Positions 26,096-34,610 of a stretch of 38,033 nt of DNA are shown here, piece by piece; positions within the stretch are counted from its first letter, which is position 1; each line of letters opens with the position of its first letter. The stretch is taken from positions 1-38,033 of the IMG/VR virus record IMGVR_UViG_3300048930_000277; one strand, written 5' to 3'. The notes beneath the pieces are model-generated. The model was not told where the DNA came from and made no database searches. It saw nothing but the letters and a program-made list of their open reading frames with translations. This stretch comes from a virus. A program made the position numbers and the translations under genes.

Positions 26096-27175
26096 ATGAT
26101 AACCTACCAAGCGACTTTCAATCCTGCAAAAAATGACGGTGTTTTCGGAATATCGTTAGTGGACGACCCAGCTATGGAAGGGCTATTTGTAGCTTTAAAA
26201 AATGAAAAGATACAATTAAAGGAAATCGACAAAGAACAACGTATCTTGATAGGGCTTGTTTTAGAGCCTGACAAAAAGATATATCGCAATCAGGACGGAC
26301 AGGAGTTCAATATCGTATTTGATGCCGACACCATAAAGGAACTTTCACACCATTTCTTCAAATCGAACTACCAAAAGAACAGCACGATTGAGCATTTAGA
26401 CCCAATAGACGGAGTTACGTTCGTTGAAAGTTGGATAGTTGAAGATTCCAAGATTGACAAGTCAGCTAATTTTGGTTTGTCTTATCCAAAAGGAAGTTGG
26501 ATAGCCACGATGAAAGTGGACAGCGATGACATTTGGAACAACTATGTAAAGACAGGAAAAGTAAAAGGTTTTAGCGTTGATGCTATGATCGATTTAAAGC
26601 AAATTAATTTAAAAAATGAAATAAATATGTCAGACAAATTGGATTCCTTTATGAAGGAAGTTAAAGCATTCTTAGGAATGGAAAAAGAAATCAAGCTCGG
26701 TTCGGTGGTATCTGGAGATATAACAATCGAATACGAGGGCGAAACGCTTGGTGCTGGTGTTGCCGCTTGGATTATGGCGGACGATGGCACTAAAGTACCG
26801 TTGCCTGCTGGGGATTATCCAACGGAGGACGGCAAGACGATTGTAGTTACAACCGATGGAATGATTGCGGAAGTTAAAGAAGCGGCGGCAGCCAAGCCAG
26901 ATGAGGCAGCACAAATGAATGACGATGCACAAATGGCAGAGATTGCAAACGCAATCAAATCCATTATGATTAAGTACACAAAGGATGCCGAGGCAACGGA
27001 CGAAAGACTTAAAACTCTTGAAACCAAATTGAAAGCACAGGATGAGCTTATTAAAAAACAAGCGGAAACAATTGTGGAACTTTCAAAAGAACCAGCGGCA
27101 AAACCAGTAAAGGCACAACCATCACAAGTGCCATTGAACAAACAAGGACGTATTTTAGAATCATTAAGAAAATAA
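26096..27175 (+). CDS. XkdF-like prohead serine protease fused to scaffold-like region, 359 aa
   Basis: I start at ATG 26096 (MITYQATFNP); a TTG nine bases earlier is less likely. Residues 45-165 match XkdF/Peptidase_S78_2: RILIGLVLEPDKKIYRN, then KSNYQKNSTIEHLDPIDGV with the conserved His, VESWIVED and a GFSVDA with the probable Ser near the end. Residues 175-359 are acidic and helical (coiled coil DERLKTLETKLKAQDELIKKQ), as in scaffolds released by the protease. It would process and shape the procapsid before packaging. Confidence 0.78.
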   Translation: MITYQATFNPAKNDGVFGISLVDDPAMEGLFVALKNEKIQLKEIDKEQRILIGLVLEPDKKIYRNQDGQEFNIVFDADTIKELSHHFFKSNYQKNSTIEHLDPIDGVTFVESWIVEDSKIDKSANFGLSYPKGSWIATMKVDSDDIWNNYVKTGKVKGFSVDAMIDLKQINLKNEINMSDKLDSFMKEVKAFLGMEKEIKLGSVVSGDITIEYEGETLGAGVAAWIMADDGTKVPLPAGDYPTEDGKTIVVTTDGMIAEVKEAAAAKPDEAAQMNDDAQMAEIANAIKSIMIKYTKDAEATDERLKTLETKLKAQDELIKKQAETIVELSKEPAAKPVKAQPSQVPLNKQGRILESLRK

Positions 27176-27181
27176 AAAACA

Positions 27182-27583
27182 ATGAGCGTAACACATATTT
27201 TCGGTACAGCCGAAGCAGCAGACAAAGTGGTAAATGTTACCACGGCATTGACCCTTACAAGTGGAGATAGTGGTAAATTATTTGAACTTAACGCAACGCC
27301 CGGTAAGGCAGTTACATTGCCCGCACTTATTCCCGGAATGAAATTCAAATTTAAGGTGGCGAGTTTATTTGAGACAACCGCTTGGACAATCGTTTTGCCA
27401 GTAGCAAAAGGACAGGGAGGAGCAATCGTAAACAGCGTATTTGTCCCAGCGGCAAACGAAACAACTATCACTCTTTCAGCAACGGCTGATACCATTGGCG
27501 ATTGGGTAGAGATTGAATATGGCACGGAAAATATTTACATTAATGGCGTTGGCGCGCAAGCCGCAAGCATCGCTTTTTCTTAA
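27182..27583 (+). CDS. Putative head decoration protein, 133 aa
   Basis: ATG six bases after the protease stop. Thr/Val/Ala-rich beta protein: VVNVTTALTLTSGDSGKLFELN, PGKAVTLPALIPGMKFKFKV, then ATADTIGDWVEIEYG. Small beta-rich proteins between protease and capsid are usually capsid decorations. The sequence pattern (T-L-x-x-x-D-S-G-K-x-F, V-T-L-P) also occurs in phage head fibre or virion proteins. Confidence 0.55.
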   Translation: MSVTHIFGTAEAADKVVNVTTALTLTSGDSGKLFELNATPGKAVTLPALIPGMKFKFKVASLFETTAWTIVLPVAKGQGGAIVNSVFVPAANETTITLSATADTIGDWVEIEYGTENIYINGVGAQAASIAFS

Positions 27584-27603
27584 CAACTTAACACATTTAA
27601 TAA

Positions 27604-28536
27604 ATGGCAACAACAACAACAGTAAACAGTAACTACGTAGGAAAGGCGGCTGGCGAAATAATCGGCAAGGCCTTTAAAGAAGCGGACACCCTAAGATTGG
27701 GGCTTGTAACCGTGGCGGAAAACGTAAATTTTAAATACCACCTTCGCAAGATTCGTTATACGGATGGAACGGTAGATTATACTTGTGGATTCGCCCCAGA
27801 GGGTTCAATCGTTCTTTCGGAAAAAACCATCGAACCTAAAAAGGTAATGAACCCTTTCCAAATCTGTAAAGAAGATTTTAGACAGACTTGGAGCGAGGAT
27901 TCAATGGGTGCAAGTGCTTGGAATCCAAATGCCCCGGCAGATATTATGGAGGCTATCCAAGTAGAGGTTTTGGCCGAAACGGCTGAAAATATCGACGAGC
28001 AAATTTGGACAGGAACAGCAGCAACAAACGGTGAAATCGGTGATGGTTTCTTGGTTCAATTTGCGGCTGATGCGGCTATCATAAAAGATGGCAACGGAGT
28101 AACAGCACCGGGCCACGCAGTAACGGAGGCAACGGTTGAGGCAGACTTGAAATTAGCTTTGAATGCAATTCCGAGAGCCGTACGAAGAAGCAATACCCTA
28201 ACGGTTGCGGTTTCCCCAGACGTATTCCAAGCTTATTCTTTTTATCTTATTTCTAAGGGAATCGCAAACGATGGAACGGCTGACGAAAAGCAAGTAAAAT
28301 TTGGTAAGTATATGTTGAATGAGGTTAACGGACTTCCCGACAACACAATCTTGGTTTACGACAAGAAAAACTTGATCTTCGCAACAGGATTAAAGGCAGA
28401 TCATAACGAAATCAAAATCGTTGATGAGGACGAAATCGGATTGCTTACTGGAATGGTAAGAGGTAAAATGGTTTACAGCGGCGGAATGGGGTACTACAAC
28501 CCAGAGGAAATCGTTTGGTTGACACTAACTGCATAA
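27604..28536 (+). CDS. Major capsid protein (HK97 fold likely), 310 aa
   Basis: ATG at 27604. The N-terminus is Thr-rich and lacks a long scaffold arm. Features: ADTLRLGLVTVAENVNFKYHLRKI, a capsid-like helix EAIQVEVLAETAENIDEQIWTG, RAVRRSNTLTVAVSPDVFQAY, and a closing MVRGKMVYSGGMGYYNPEEIVWLTL. Size, location downstream of a protease and high expression signal (strong spacing, hairpin after the stop) identify it. Fold assignment is by context. Confidence 0.82.
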   Translation: MATTTTVNSNYVGKAAGEIIGKAFKEADTLRLGLVTVAENVNFKYHLRKIRYTDGTVDYTCGFAPEGSIVLSEKTIEPKKVMNPFQICKEDFRQTWSEDSMGASAWNPNAPADIMEAIQVEVLAETAENIDEQIWTGTAATNGEIGDGFLVQFAADAAIIKDGNGVTAPGHAVTEATVEADLKLALNAIPRAVRRSNTLTVAVSPDVFQAYSFYLISKGIANDGTADEKQVKFGKYMLNEVNGLPDNTILVYDKKNLIFATGLKADHNEIKIVDEDEIGLLTGMVRGKMVYSGGMGYYNPEEIVWLTLTA

Positions 28537-28541
28537 TAATA

Positions 28542-28561
28542 AGGGCGTTTAATTACGCCCT
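28542..28561 (+). promoter_or_regulatory. Hairpin after the capsid gene
   Basis: AGGGCGT (28542-28548) pairs with ACGCCCT (28555-28561) across a 6-nt loop. No T-run follows, so it is more likely an mRNA stability or processing element than a terminator. Confidence 0.5.
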
Positions 28562-28577
28562 ATAATACATAAAATAT

Positions 28578-29087
28578 ATGGCTTGTTTATTAACAGCGGG
28601 TAGAACAAAGGCTTGTAAAGATGGGTTGGGGGGAAACTCAAAACTATATCTTTACAACGATATTGAAGACCCTTTCACGATTGCAAATGGCGAGGCAACT
28701 GCTATAAATGCCGGCATTACGGATGTGTTTGAATTTGAGCTTGAAGGGGACGGAAATACATTGGAGCAATCGATGGTTTCTGACAGAAACACGGGAACAA
28801 CGGTAAACACTCAGACCCTAACAATCGTTTTGAAGAAAATGGATGCCACGACAAGCGCCCAATTCAATCTATTGGCTTATGGTTTCCCGCAGGCAGTTGT
28901 AAAAGACAGAAACGGAAAGTACCACGCAATAGGTATTGATGACGGCATTGATTTTACGGTGGTCGCAAGTACGGGAGGGGCAAAGACAGACCTTAACGGA
29001 TATACATTAACGGGAGTTTCAACCACAGGAGCATTAGCCCCTATTTTGGATAACGACACAGTAACGGCTTTACTTGCTTTGGTGTAA
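28578..29087 (+). CDS. Major tail (tube) protein-like, 169 aa
   Basis: ATG at 28578 (MACLLTAGRTKACKDGLGGN). Beta-rich, with TDVFEFELEGDGNTLEQSMVSDRNTGTTVNTQTLTIVLKKMD, the strand-loop pattern of tail tube proteins. The N-terminal C-K-D-x-x-G-G-x-x-K-x-Y-L is shared with the protein at 31633-32181, so the two are probably distant paralogues. A strong terminator follows, consistent with a highly expressed structural gene. Confidence 0.62.
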   Translation: MACLLTAGRTKACKDGLGGNSKLYLYNDIEDPFTIANGEATAINAGITDVFEFELEGDGNTLEQSMVSDRNTGTTVNTQTLTIVLKKMDATTSAQFNLLAYGFPQAVVKDRNGKYHAIGIDDGIDFTVVASTGGAKTDLNGYTLTGVSTTGALAPILDNDTVTALLALV

Positions 29088-29107
29088 TTTTTTCCAGTTT
29101 TAATTGC

Positions 29108-29138
29108 AAGCCCCCTATAACAATAAGGGGGCTTTTTT
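29108..29138 (+). terminator. Rho-independent terminator in the late operon
   Basis: AAGCCCCC (29108-29115) pairs perfectly with GGGGGCTT (29127-29134) across an 11-nt A/T loop, followed by TTTTTT. It would lower expression of the downstream genes relative to capsid and tail tube. The gene after it (29150) starts 12 bases on, so read-through must occur or a promoter overlaps. Confidence 0.8.
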
Positions 29139-29149
29139 GTTTATAATAT

Positions 29150-29455
29150 ATGAAAGTGGTTTCCCCTTCATCAACAACGCACGATATTACTTTTGTTCCA
29201 AGATTCTACCCTGACAATACAATTACGGTAGAGTTAAAGAACGAGGTTGATTCGGTTGTTTCCACGCCAACAAATACCTATTTCGTAAAGGATGGAAAGA
29301 TAACCGTTAGGTTTGATTATACTTTTGTTGAGAACGACAAATTTCAGATGAAGGTAAGCGCGGGGTCGGATGTAGTGTATAGGGGAAAGATATTTGCGAC
29401 AACCCAAAGCACACAGGCTTTTAAATTAACGGACGGACTGTACGAATATGAGTGA
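29150..29455 (+). CDS. Hypothetical structural protein, 101 aa
   Basis: ATG at 29150. Ig-like or fibronectin-like beta protein: HDITFVPRFYPDNTITVELKNEVDSVV, then GKITVRFDYTFVENDKFQMKVSAGSDVVYRGKIFATT. The phrase F-x-P-R-x-Y and W/Y-x-G-K-I-x-A/T-x-Q recurs in small Bacteroidetes phage virion proteins. It overlaps the portal gene by 8 bases. Confidence 0.62.
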   Translation: MKVVSPSSTTHDITFVPRFYPDNTITVELKNEVDSVVSTPTNTYFVKDGKITVRFDYTFVENDKFQMKVSAGSDVVYRGKIFATTQSTQAFKLTDGLYEYE

Positions 29456-31139
29456 TATAAACTTAATCCAACTTAGTAACTATGTACGCCCCGCAATTGT
29501 GGAGCAGAAGTACAAAGGCTATGTGCTTAACGGTAAGAACAACGAGTTTTACCAGTACATTATTGATAGGTACAATGGAAGCCCTACGAACGCCTCTATT
29601 ATAAATTCCTATATTGATTTGATTTACGGTAAGGGATTGGGCGCTACCAACTCAAATACAAATCTAAAGGACTGGACTTACCTAAAGACTATATTAAAAG
29701 ATACCGAACTAAAAAAAATAATCTCAGACTTTCAGTTATTTGGCGAAGCTACCATCCAATGTATCAAAACAAAAGGCGGTAAGGATTTGGCTACTTTGGC
29801 GCATATCCCCACAAATTTGGTAGTGCCGAGCATAGAAAATGAGGATGGCGAAATAGAAAGCTATTGGTATTCCAAAAATTGGAGCAAGATAACCCAAAAT
29901 CCACCTAAAGAATATCCCGCCTTTGGAACTTCAAAAGAAAATATCGAGATATTCAGGATTAAACCCTATAAGGCAGGAAAGGATTATTTTGCAGACCCCG
30001 ATTATTTGAGCGGACTTCCATACGCTGAAATGGAGGAGGAAATAGCTAACCTTAATATCAATTCAATTAAAAATGGATTGAGTGCCGGCTACATCATAAA
30101 CGTCCCCGATGGCAAAAGTCTTTCAACAGAGGAAAAGGCAGAGTTTGAGAAAAAGATAAAACAGAAATTAACGGGAAGCCCAAACGCTTCGAGGTTTATT
30201 CTGTCTTTTAACGGCAGGGATGCAGAAATAAATATCACCCCTTTCCCTGTTAACGAACAGATACATAAGCAATGGGAATTTTTGACCGAAGAAGCCAAAC
30301 AACAGTTATTGACGGCACACAGGGCAACAAGCCCTTCAATAGTTGGTATCGTTTCAAGTAGCGGGTTTTCAAATACTGCGGACGAAATGGACACGGCAGA
30401 AGCGCAACTTGTGAAGCGTGTCATTGCCCCAAAACAATCGCACATTATAGATGCCTTACAGGATATTCTGACTTTCTATAATATAAACCTTGATTTAAAA
30501 TTTATACAGCTTACAGAGCCAACACAGGCCCAGCCAACAAAGTTGAGCAAAGAGGGAAAACAAAACCCATTTAGCGAAGAACAGATTGATAGGCTTATCG
30601 AAATGGGTGAGGTCATAGATGAAAACGAATGGGAAATAATAGAAGATGAAAGGTGCGATGCTATCACATTAAAGGAAAGCCAATTAAATAATATTTTTCA
30701 ACTTGCATCCACTCCAAAGACCAGCGATAAAAAAAGCGAGCAGGACACTTCACTATTTAAGATACGCTATAAGTATGCGGGAAACCCATTGCCCGAAAGA
30801 ATGTTCTGTAAAAAGGTGATGTTTTCAAACAAAGTTTACCGGGCGGAGGATTTGAACGCCAACTATAACTACAATGAGGAATTTGCACCAAGTGGACAAA
30901 GTAGTTATAACATATTCCTTTTCAAAGGTGGCGTAAACTGTAAGCATTGGTGGCAACGTGTTATTTATATGAAGAAAGGAAACGAACAGATAAGCGTAAA
31001 CGATGCAAGGCGTATGATACTTGAACTTGACCCAAAGGATAGAAAAGATGCAATGTGGCAAAGCAATGATGACAGGGTGGCAAAGGTAGCCGAACCCGCT
31101 AACAATTGGTGGAGCTTAAAACCTAACTATAGAAGCTGA
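29448..31139 (+). CDS. Portal protein with Cys-containing C-terminal domain, 563 aa
   Basis: Residues 1-370 follow the portal layout of Bacteroidetes phages: NEFYQYIIDRYNGSPTNASIINSYIDLIYGKGLG, DFQLFGEATIQC, LAHIPTNLVVPS, then AEMEEEIANLNINSIKNGLSAGYIINVP and SPSIVGIVSSSGFSNTADEMDTAE before the crown helices. Residues 450-563 are an added domain (ERMFCKKVMFSNKVYRAEDLN; YNIFLFKGGVNCKHWWQRVIYMKK) found in XkdF-like or head morphogenesis proteins. It forms the dodecameric DNA gate. It lies downstream of the capsid gene, the reverse of the usual order. Confidence 0.8.
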   Translation: MSDINLIQLSNYVRPAIVEQKYKGYVLNGKNNEFYQYIIDRYNGSPTNASIINSYIDLIYGKGLGATNSNTNLKDWTYLKTILKDTELKKIISDFQLFGEATIQCIKTKGGKDLATLAHIPTNLVVPSIENEDGEIESYWYSKNWSKITQNPPKEYPAFGTSKENIEIFRIKPYKAGKDYFADPDYLSGLPYAEMEEEIANLNINSIKNGLSAGYIINVPDGKSLSTEEKAEFEKKIKQKLTGSPNASRFILSFNGRDAEINITPFPVNEQIHKQWEFLTEEAKQQLLTAHRATSPSIVGIVSSSGFSNTADEMDTAEAQLVKRVIAPKQSHIIDALQDILTFYNINLDLKFIQLTEPTQAQPTKLSKEGKQNPFSEEQIDRLIEMGEVIDENEWEIIEDERCDAITLKESQLNNIFQLASTPKTSDKKSEQDTSLFKIRYKYAGNPLPERMFCKKVMFSNKVYRAEDLNANYNYNEEFAPSGQSSYNIFLFKGGVNCKHWWQRVIYMKKGNEQISVNDARRMILELDPKDRKDAMWQSNDDRVAKVAEPANNWWSLKPNYRS

Positions 31140-31633
31140 TGGCAATCAAATTATTCATAACACCCCAACAGATAGCCCAAACAACGATAATGGGCGGAAA
31201 CGTTGATGTTGATAAATTCAATTTCTGTATAGACAACGTGCAAGTAACGGTAATAGAGCCTTTGTTGGGAACTGAACTTTACGATAAGATGCTTTCTGAC
31301 TTTCCTACTTATACGGGACTTTACGCAACGCTTTATACTGAATATGTACAGCCGATAGTAAAATATCAGGCAACGGCCGAATATATAGAAATTTCAAGCT
31401 ATACACTCGGGAACGGTGGGTTGTTCAAACACGCTCCCGAAAACCAAGAGATTGTGGATAAAGAAGAAGCACAGTTCTTGGCGCAAAAGTACTCGGCAAT
31501 GGCACAGATGTACGTACAACGGTTCAATAAATGGATTTGCAAGAACACCATAGCGGAATATAAACATTGTCAAGACGATGTAAACGCAGATGGGGATATA
31601 AAATTAACAGCGGGCTGGTATTTCGGAAGATAA
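31139..31633 (+). CDS. Head-tail connector/adaptor, 164 aa
   Basis: TGA of the portal gene and this ATG share one base. Helical: DKFNFCIDNVQVTVIEPLLGTELYDKMLSDF, then YVQPIVKYQATAEYIEISSYTLGNGGLFKH, then AQKYSAMAQMYVQRFNKWI. The pattern I-E-P-L-L-G-T-x-L-Y-x-K and N-x-G-x-F-K/R-x-x-x is that of DUF6712-like or gp6-type head completion proteins that ring the portal. Confidence 0.68.
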   Translation: MAIKLFITPQQIAQTTIMGGNVDVDKFNFCIDNVQVTVIEPLLGTELYDKMLSDFPTYTGLYATLYTEYVQPIVKYQATAEYIEISSYTLGNGGLFKHAPENQEIVDKEEAQFLAQKYSAMAQMYVQRFNKWICKNTIAEYKHCQDDVNADGDIKLTAGWYFGR

Positions 31634-32181
31634 TGTACGGACTGACAAAAAATATAGCAAAGGGCTGCAAGGATTTACAGGGCGGGATAAATAAAGTCTA
31701 TTTGTTCCCTTATGTAAAGTATTCCCGAAGCCAAATCACTATTTCGGGACAGAAAGTAACGGCATTCCCAAGTACCGACATATACGAGGGTCATTCAAAC
31801 GCATCAAGTTTCAATGAAAATAGCGAAATTGAGGGCGGTGCTGACTTTTACAACCAAACATTAACGTTGCAATTTCCCAAAACTACGGTTCAAAGCGAGA
31901 TTTATAAGTTTACAAAGGCACTTTATAGGGCTATTTATATTGACAGATTGGGAAATATACGCATTTTAGGGCTTTGGAACGGTCTTGACGCAAGTGTTAC
32001 CAATGAAACTGGAACGGAAAAAGAAGCATTGAACGGTTATCGCGTTACTTTTACCGGTAAAGAGGACAATCAAGCGTACTTTTTAGACAACTTAAACATT
32101 GTGAGTGGGTTTGATTTAAAGATATTTATGGACGGAAACACGGCTATCTTCCAAGATGGCAATAATTACATATACAACTAA
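31633..32181 (+). CDS. Virion protein, tail-tube-like, 182 aa
   Basis: ATG at 31633 shares a base with the previous TAA; an in-frame start at 31567 would overlap the connector and is not preferred. Sequence: MYGLTKNIAKGCKDLQGGIN, then YLFPYVKYSRSQI, then GADFYNQTLTLQFPKTTVQSEIYKFTKALYRAIYIDRLGNIRILGLWNGLDA and ALNGYRVTFTGKEDNQAYFLDNL. The C-K-D-L-x-G-G-x-x-K-x-Y-L start is shared with 28578-29087. It could be the tail tube itself, leaving the other as a paralogue or capsid-associated protein. Confidence 0.55.
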   Translation: MYGLTKNIAKGCKDLQGGINKVYLFPYVKYSRSQITISGQKVTAFPSTDIYEGHSNASSFNENSEIEGGADFYNQTLTLQFPKTTVQSEIYKFTKALYRAIYIDRLGNIRILGLWNGLDASVTNETGTEKEALNGYRVTFTGKEDNQAYFLDNLNIVSGFDLKIFMDGNTAIFQDGNNYIYN

Positions 32182-33557
32182 TGGCAAATCAAAGATTAAC
32201 AGATAAACCGGAGCTTACATCGCCAGCATTGGATGATAAGTTTGAGGTTGTCGATGTTTCAGACACTACACAGAACTCCGCTGGAAGCACTAAATGGATT
32301 AAATGGTCAACGTTGAAATCCTTTTTTCTCAAATATACGGGGCTTTCAGATGTATTGGATACAACACTTCAGGGCAAAGAGGGGCAAGTGCCAACGGTTT
32401 ATACTCCAGTTGGAGCGTCAACACCAAAACTAAAACTTACACCTTTACCAAGTTTCACAGAGTTATATTCCGGCAATACGGTTATAAATGGCGGAATTAT
32501 AAAGTTAGGGCTCACTGACCTCTCGTATAAAGTTTGGGCAACGTCATTTATCATAAATAACATAAAATACGATGAATTTGTAACCGCAAATAAAACATTG
32601 TCAGATGGAGACCCAACACATCCAAGAATTGATGTCTTTGCTATTGAGGTTAATGCGTTTGCATATCCGCCCACATTTTCGGTGGTAGTAATTGAGGGAA
32701 CGCCAGCTGCCTCTCCTGTAAAACCAACGGTAAACCTTGCAACACAAGTAGAGGTTTCATTTTCTGTAGTTGCTGCTGCCGCTACAACAGACCCTAACAC
32801 AGTTTTAGATTTAATTTATGACGAAGCGACAGGAGAGCCCGATGAATGGGGAAATACACACCTTGTAGCAGGCGGAAACTTAACAGATGCCTCAGACCCA
32901 TTTTTAGGTACTGTTTCTTTGAATATTCCATCACTTGCAAATGATTATGTGAGTTGGACAAACCTAACAGACATATCATATACAACAGATCAAAAGTTAA
33001 ATTTTGCTATTAAGCTAACGGCTTGGAACGGTGGGCAGACTATTGAATTTAAATTAATTGATACTGCGACTTCAAATTATAGAATACTTTCCATTAATAG
33101 TATAAACGCGGTTAATTACGGAATAGATATTACTTCAACTTCTTGGCAAGTTGCACAGATACCAATATCAAGATTCATAAGTCAATCATCAACAACAACT
33201 TTTGATAGATTGCATATAACATTTACAGGCAATGCTCCAATGTTATTGGATTGGATTAACGTACAATCTGGGTTGAACCAGCCACCAACGTACACTTATG
33301 TTAAATCGGTAGTAGCTGGAACAAATATAGTTGTAGATAATACAGACCCAGAAAGGCCGATTGTAAATATGCTAACGTCCTCTTTTATTTTGGCTGGCTA
33401 TACAATAGGAACACTTCCACCACCATCAATAGGCAAGATTGTTTATATAACAGACGGTCAGACATACGGAGCTTCAGCTTCTGGTTCAACTGTAAGCACA
33501 ACAGGGTCAACAAAAAGACCCGTATTTTATGACGGAACTAATTGGATATATGTATAA
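32181..33557 (+). CDS. Tail fibre / receptor-binding-type protein, 458 aa
   Basis: The N-terminus (MANQRLTDKPELTSPALDDKFEVVDVSDTTQNSAGSTKWIKWSTLKSFF) is an attachment region I associate with Bacteroidetes phage appendages. The middle (WGNTHLVAGGNLTDASDPFLGTVSLNIPSLANDYVSWTNLT, then LNFAIKLTAWNGGQTIEFKLID) reads like a carbohydrate-binding beta-sandwich. The end (GKIVYITDGQTYGASASGST, then KRPVFYDGTNWIYV) is a shared phage tip motif. No catalytic residues are evident. Confidence 0.65.
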   Translation: MANQRLTDKPELTSPALDDKFEVVDVSDTTQNSAGSTKWIKWSTLKSFFLKYTGLSDVLDTTLQGKEGQVPTVYTPVGASTPKLKLTPLPSFTELYSGNTVINGGIIKLGLTDLSYKVWATSFIINNIKYDEFVTANKTLSDGDPTHPRIDVFAIEVNAFAYPPTFSVVVIEGTPAASPVKPTVNLATQVEVSFSVVAAAATTDPNTVLDLIYDEATGEPDEWGNTHLVAGGNLTDASDPFLGTVSLNIPSLANDYVSWTNLTDISYTTDQKLNFAIKLTAWNGGQTIEFKLIDTATSNYRILSINSINAVNYGIDITSTSWQVAQIPISRFISQSSTTTFDRLHITFTGNAPMLLDWINVQSGLNQPPTYTYVKSVVAGTNIVVDNTDPERPIVNMLTSSFILAGYTIGTLPPPSIGKIVYITDGQTYGASASGSTVSTTGSTKRPVFYDGTNWIYV

Positions 33558-33913
33558 TGGCAAGCATAGTACAAAGAAATTTAGAGGACAGGGTTAAGAA
33601 CGATACTTTTTCAAGTGTTGAGTTTGAGTATCTCGACGGAAATGATGACCCTATCGATTTGACCGATTGCACTATTCGGGCGCAGTTTAGATTTCGCTCC
33701 AAAACGGGTGCAGTTGTAAAAGATATAGTTACAGGCACAGGCATTACGTTAACCGACCCAACAAATGGAATTTTTAAAATAGACGAGTTTACGCCAGTAG
33801 ATTGGGAAGTAGATTCATATTATTATGATGTACAGGTTACTTTTCCAAGTGGAAAGATAAAAACATATGTTTGGGGAATAGTTAAGATAATTCAGGACGT
33901 AACAGATTTCTAA
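33557..33913 (+). CDS. BppU-like Ig-domain baseplate protein, 118 aa
   Basis: ATG at 33557 overlaps the preceding TAA; an upstream frame at 33542 is ignored. DTFSSVEFEYLDGNDDPIDLTDCTIRAQFRFRSKTGAVVKDI, then GITLTDPTNGIFKIDEF and WEVDSYYYDVQVTFPSGKIKTYVWGIVKIIQDVT follow the N-terminal domain of upper baseplate protein BppU. It would link fibres to the tail tip. Confidence 0.72.
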   Translation: MASIVQRNLEDRVKNDTFSSVEFEYLDGNDDPIDLTDCTIRAQFRFRSKTGAVVKDIVTGTGITLTDPTNGIFKIDEFTPVDWEVDSYYYDVQVTFPSGKIKTYVWGIVKIIQDVTDF

Positions 33914-33914
33914 A

Positions 33915-34610
33915 ATGGCAGAAAGAGTAAAAGTAAAAGTAAACGATGGGCAGGAAAAGGTATCTATTTTCGTTCAAAGTGGGTATCAACAAATACCGAC
34001 CAAAACGAGCCAGCTTATTAATGACGGGAGCGATGGAACGAATCCGTTTATTTCAAATACCATCATTCAAAACTTTACAGACATTGCATCACTTTTAGCT
34101 GGGCAGGGCGCACAAATAGAAGATGGGGTTTATGGAGTTATAGACGCCTCCGCAGACTCAGCCCTAACCTTTCCAAGTGGCGAAACAAGGCTACAGGCCT
34201 ACTACCGATACTTAGGTACCACCACCGGCACTATGGCGGATTATGAGCTTATTAGTGCGCCGTGGCGAGAAGTTGCCCCGGTAATGATAATCAAAACTGC
34301 CAACTATACCTTGGCGGCCAACGAAAACGGAGCAACAATAGTAAACCCCGGCTATATCTGCACCTTTGACCCAACGACCGTAACCTATCCAAATGGCTAT
34401 ATAGTAGCGATGGACAACGATACCGATGCAACCGCGGTGAGCATTGTACTGATAGGTCTAACAGGCTGGAGCTACAAGCTGAACGATGGAGCGTGGACGG
34501 CTTTGACTACGGGAAGCAATGTAACGCTTTCTTGGCCAGCAGGGGCAACTTGTACACTATATAGAAAGGGTAATGAACAAAAAATAAGGATAAATGGCGG
34601 CGTTGAATAA
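33915..34610 (+). CDS. Tail appendage protein, 231 aa
   Basis: ATG one base after the previous stop. N-terminus MAERVKVKVNDGQEKVSIFV and TKTSQLINDGSDGTNPFISN, a short anchoring motif common in tail fibres. The remainder is Thr/Ala-rich beta structure (TANYTLAANENGATIVNPGY, then LNDGAWTALTTGSNVTLSWPAGATCTLY). It shares the context of adjacent fibre genes and overlaps the next by 17 bases. Confidence 0.58.
   Translation: MAERVKVKVNDGQEKVSIFVQSGYQQIPTKTSQLINDGSDGTNPFISNTIIQNFTDIASLLAGQGAQIEDGVYGVIDASADSALTFPSGETRLQAYYRYLGTTTGTMADYELISAPWREVAPVMIIKTANYTLAANENGATIVNPGYICTFDPTTVTYPNGYIVAMDNDTDATAVSIVLIGLTGWSYKLNDGAWTALTTGSNVTLSWPAGATCTLYRKGNEQKIRINGGVE

Noticed and set aside
28542-28561. Terminator after the capsid gene
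   Set aside because: A stable stem exists but there is no T-run, and the next gene follows within 20 bases.
32303-32518. Alternative frame inside the fibre gene
   Set aside because: Shadow of the 458-aa fibre protein; no independent signals.
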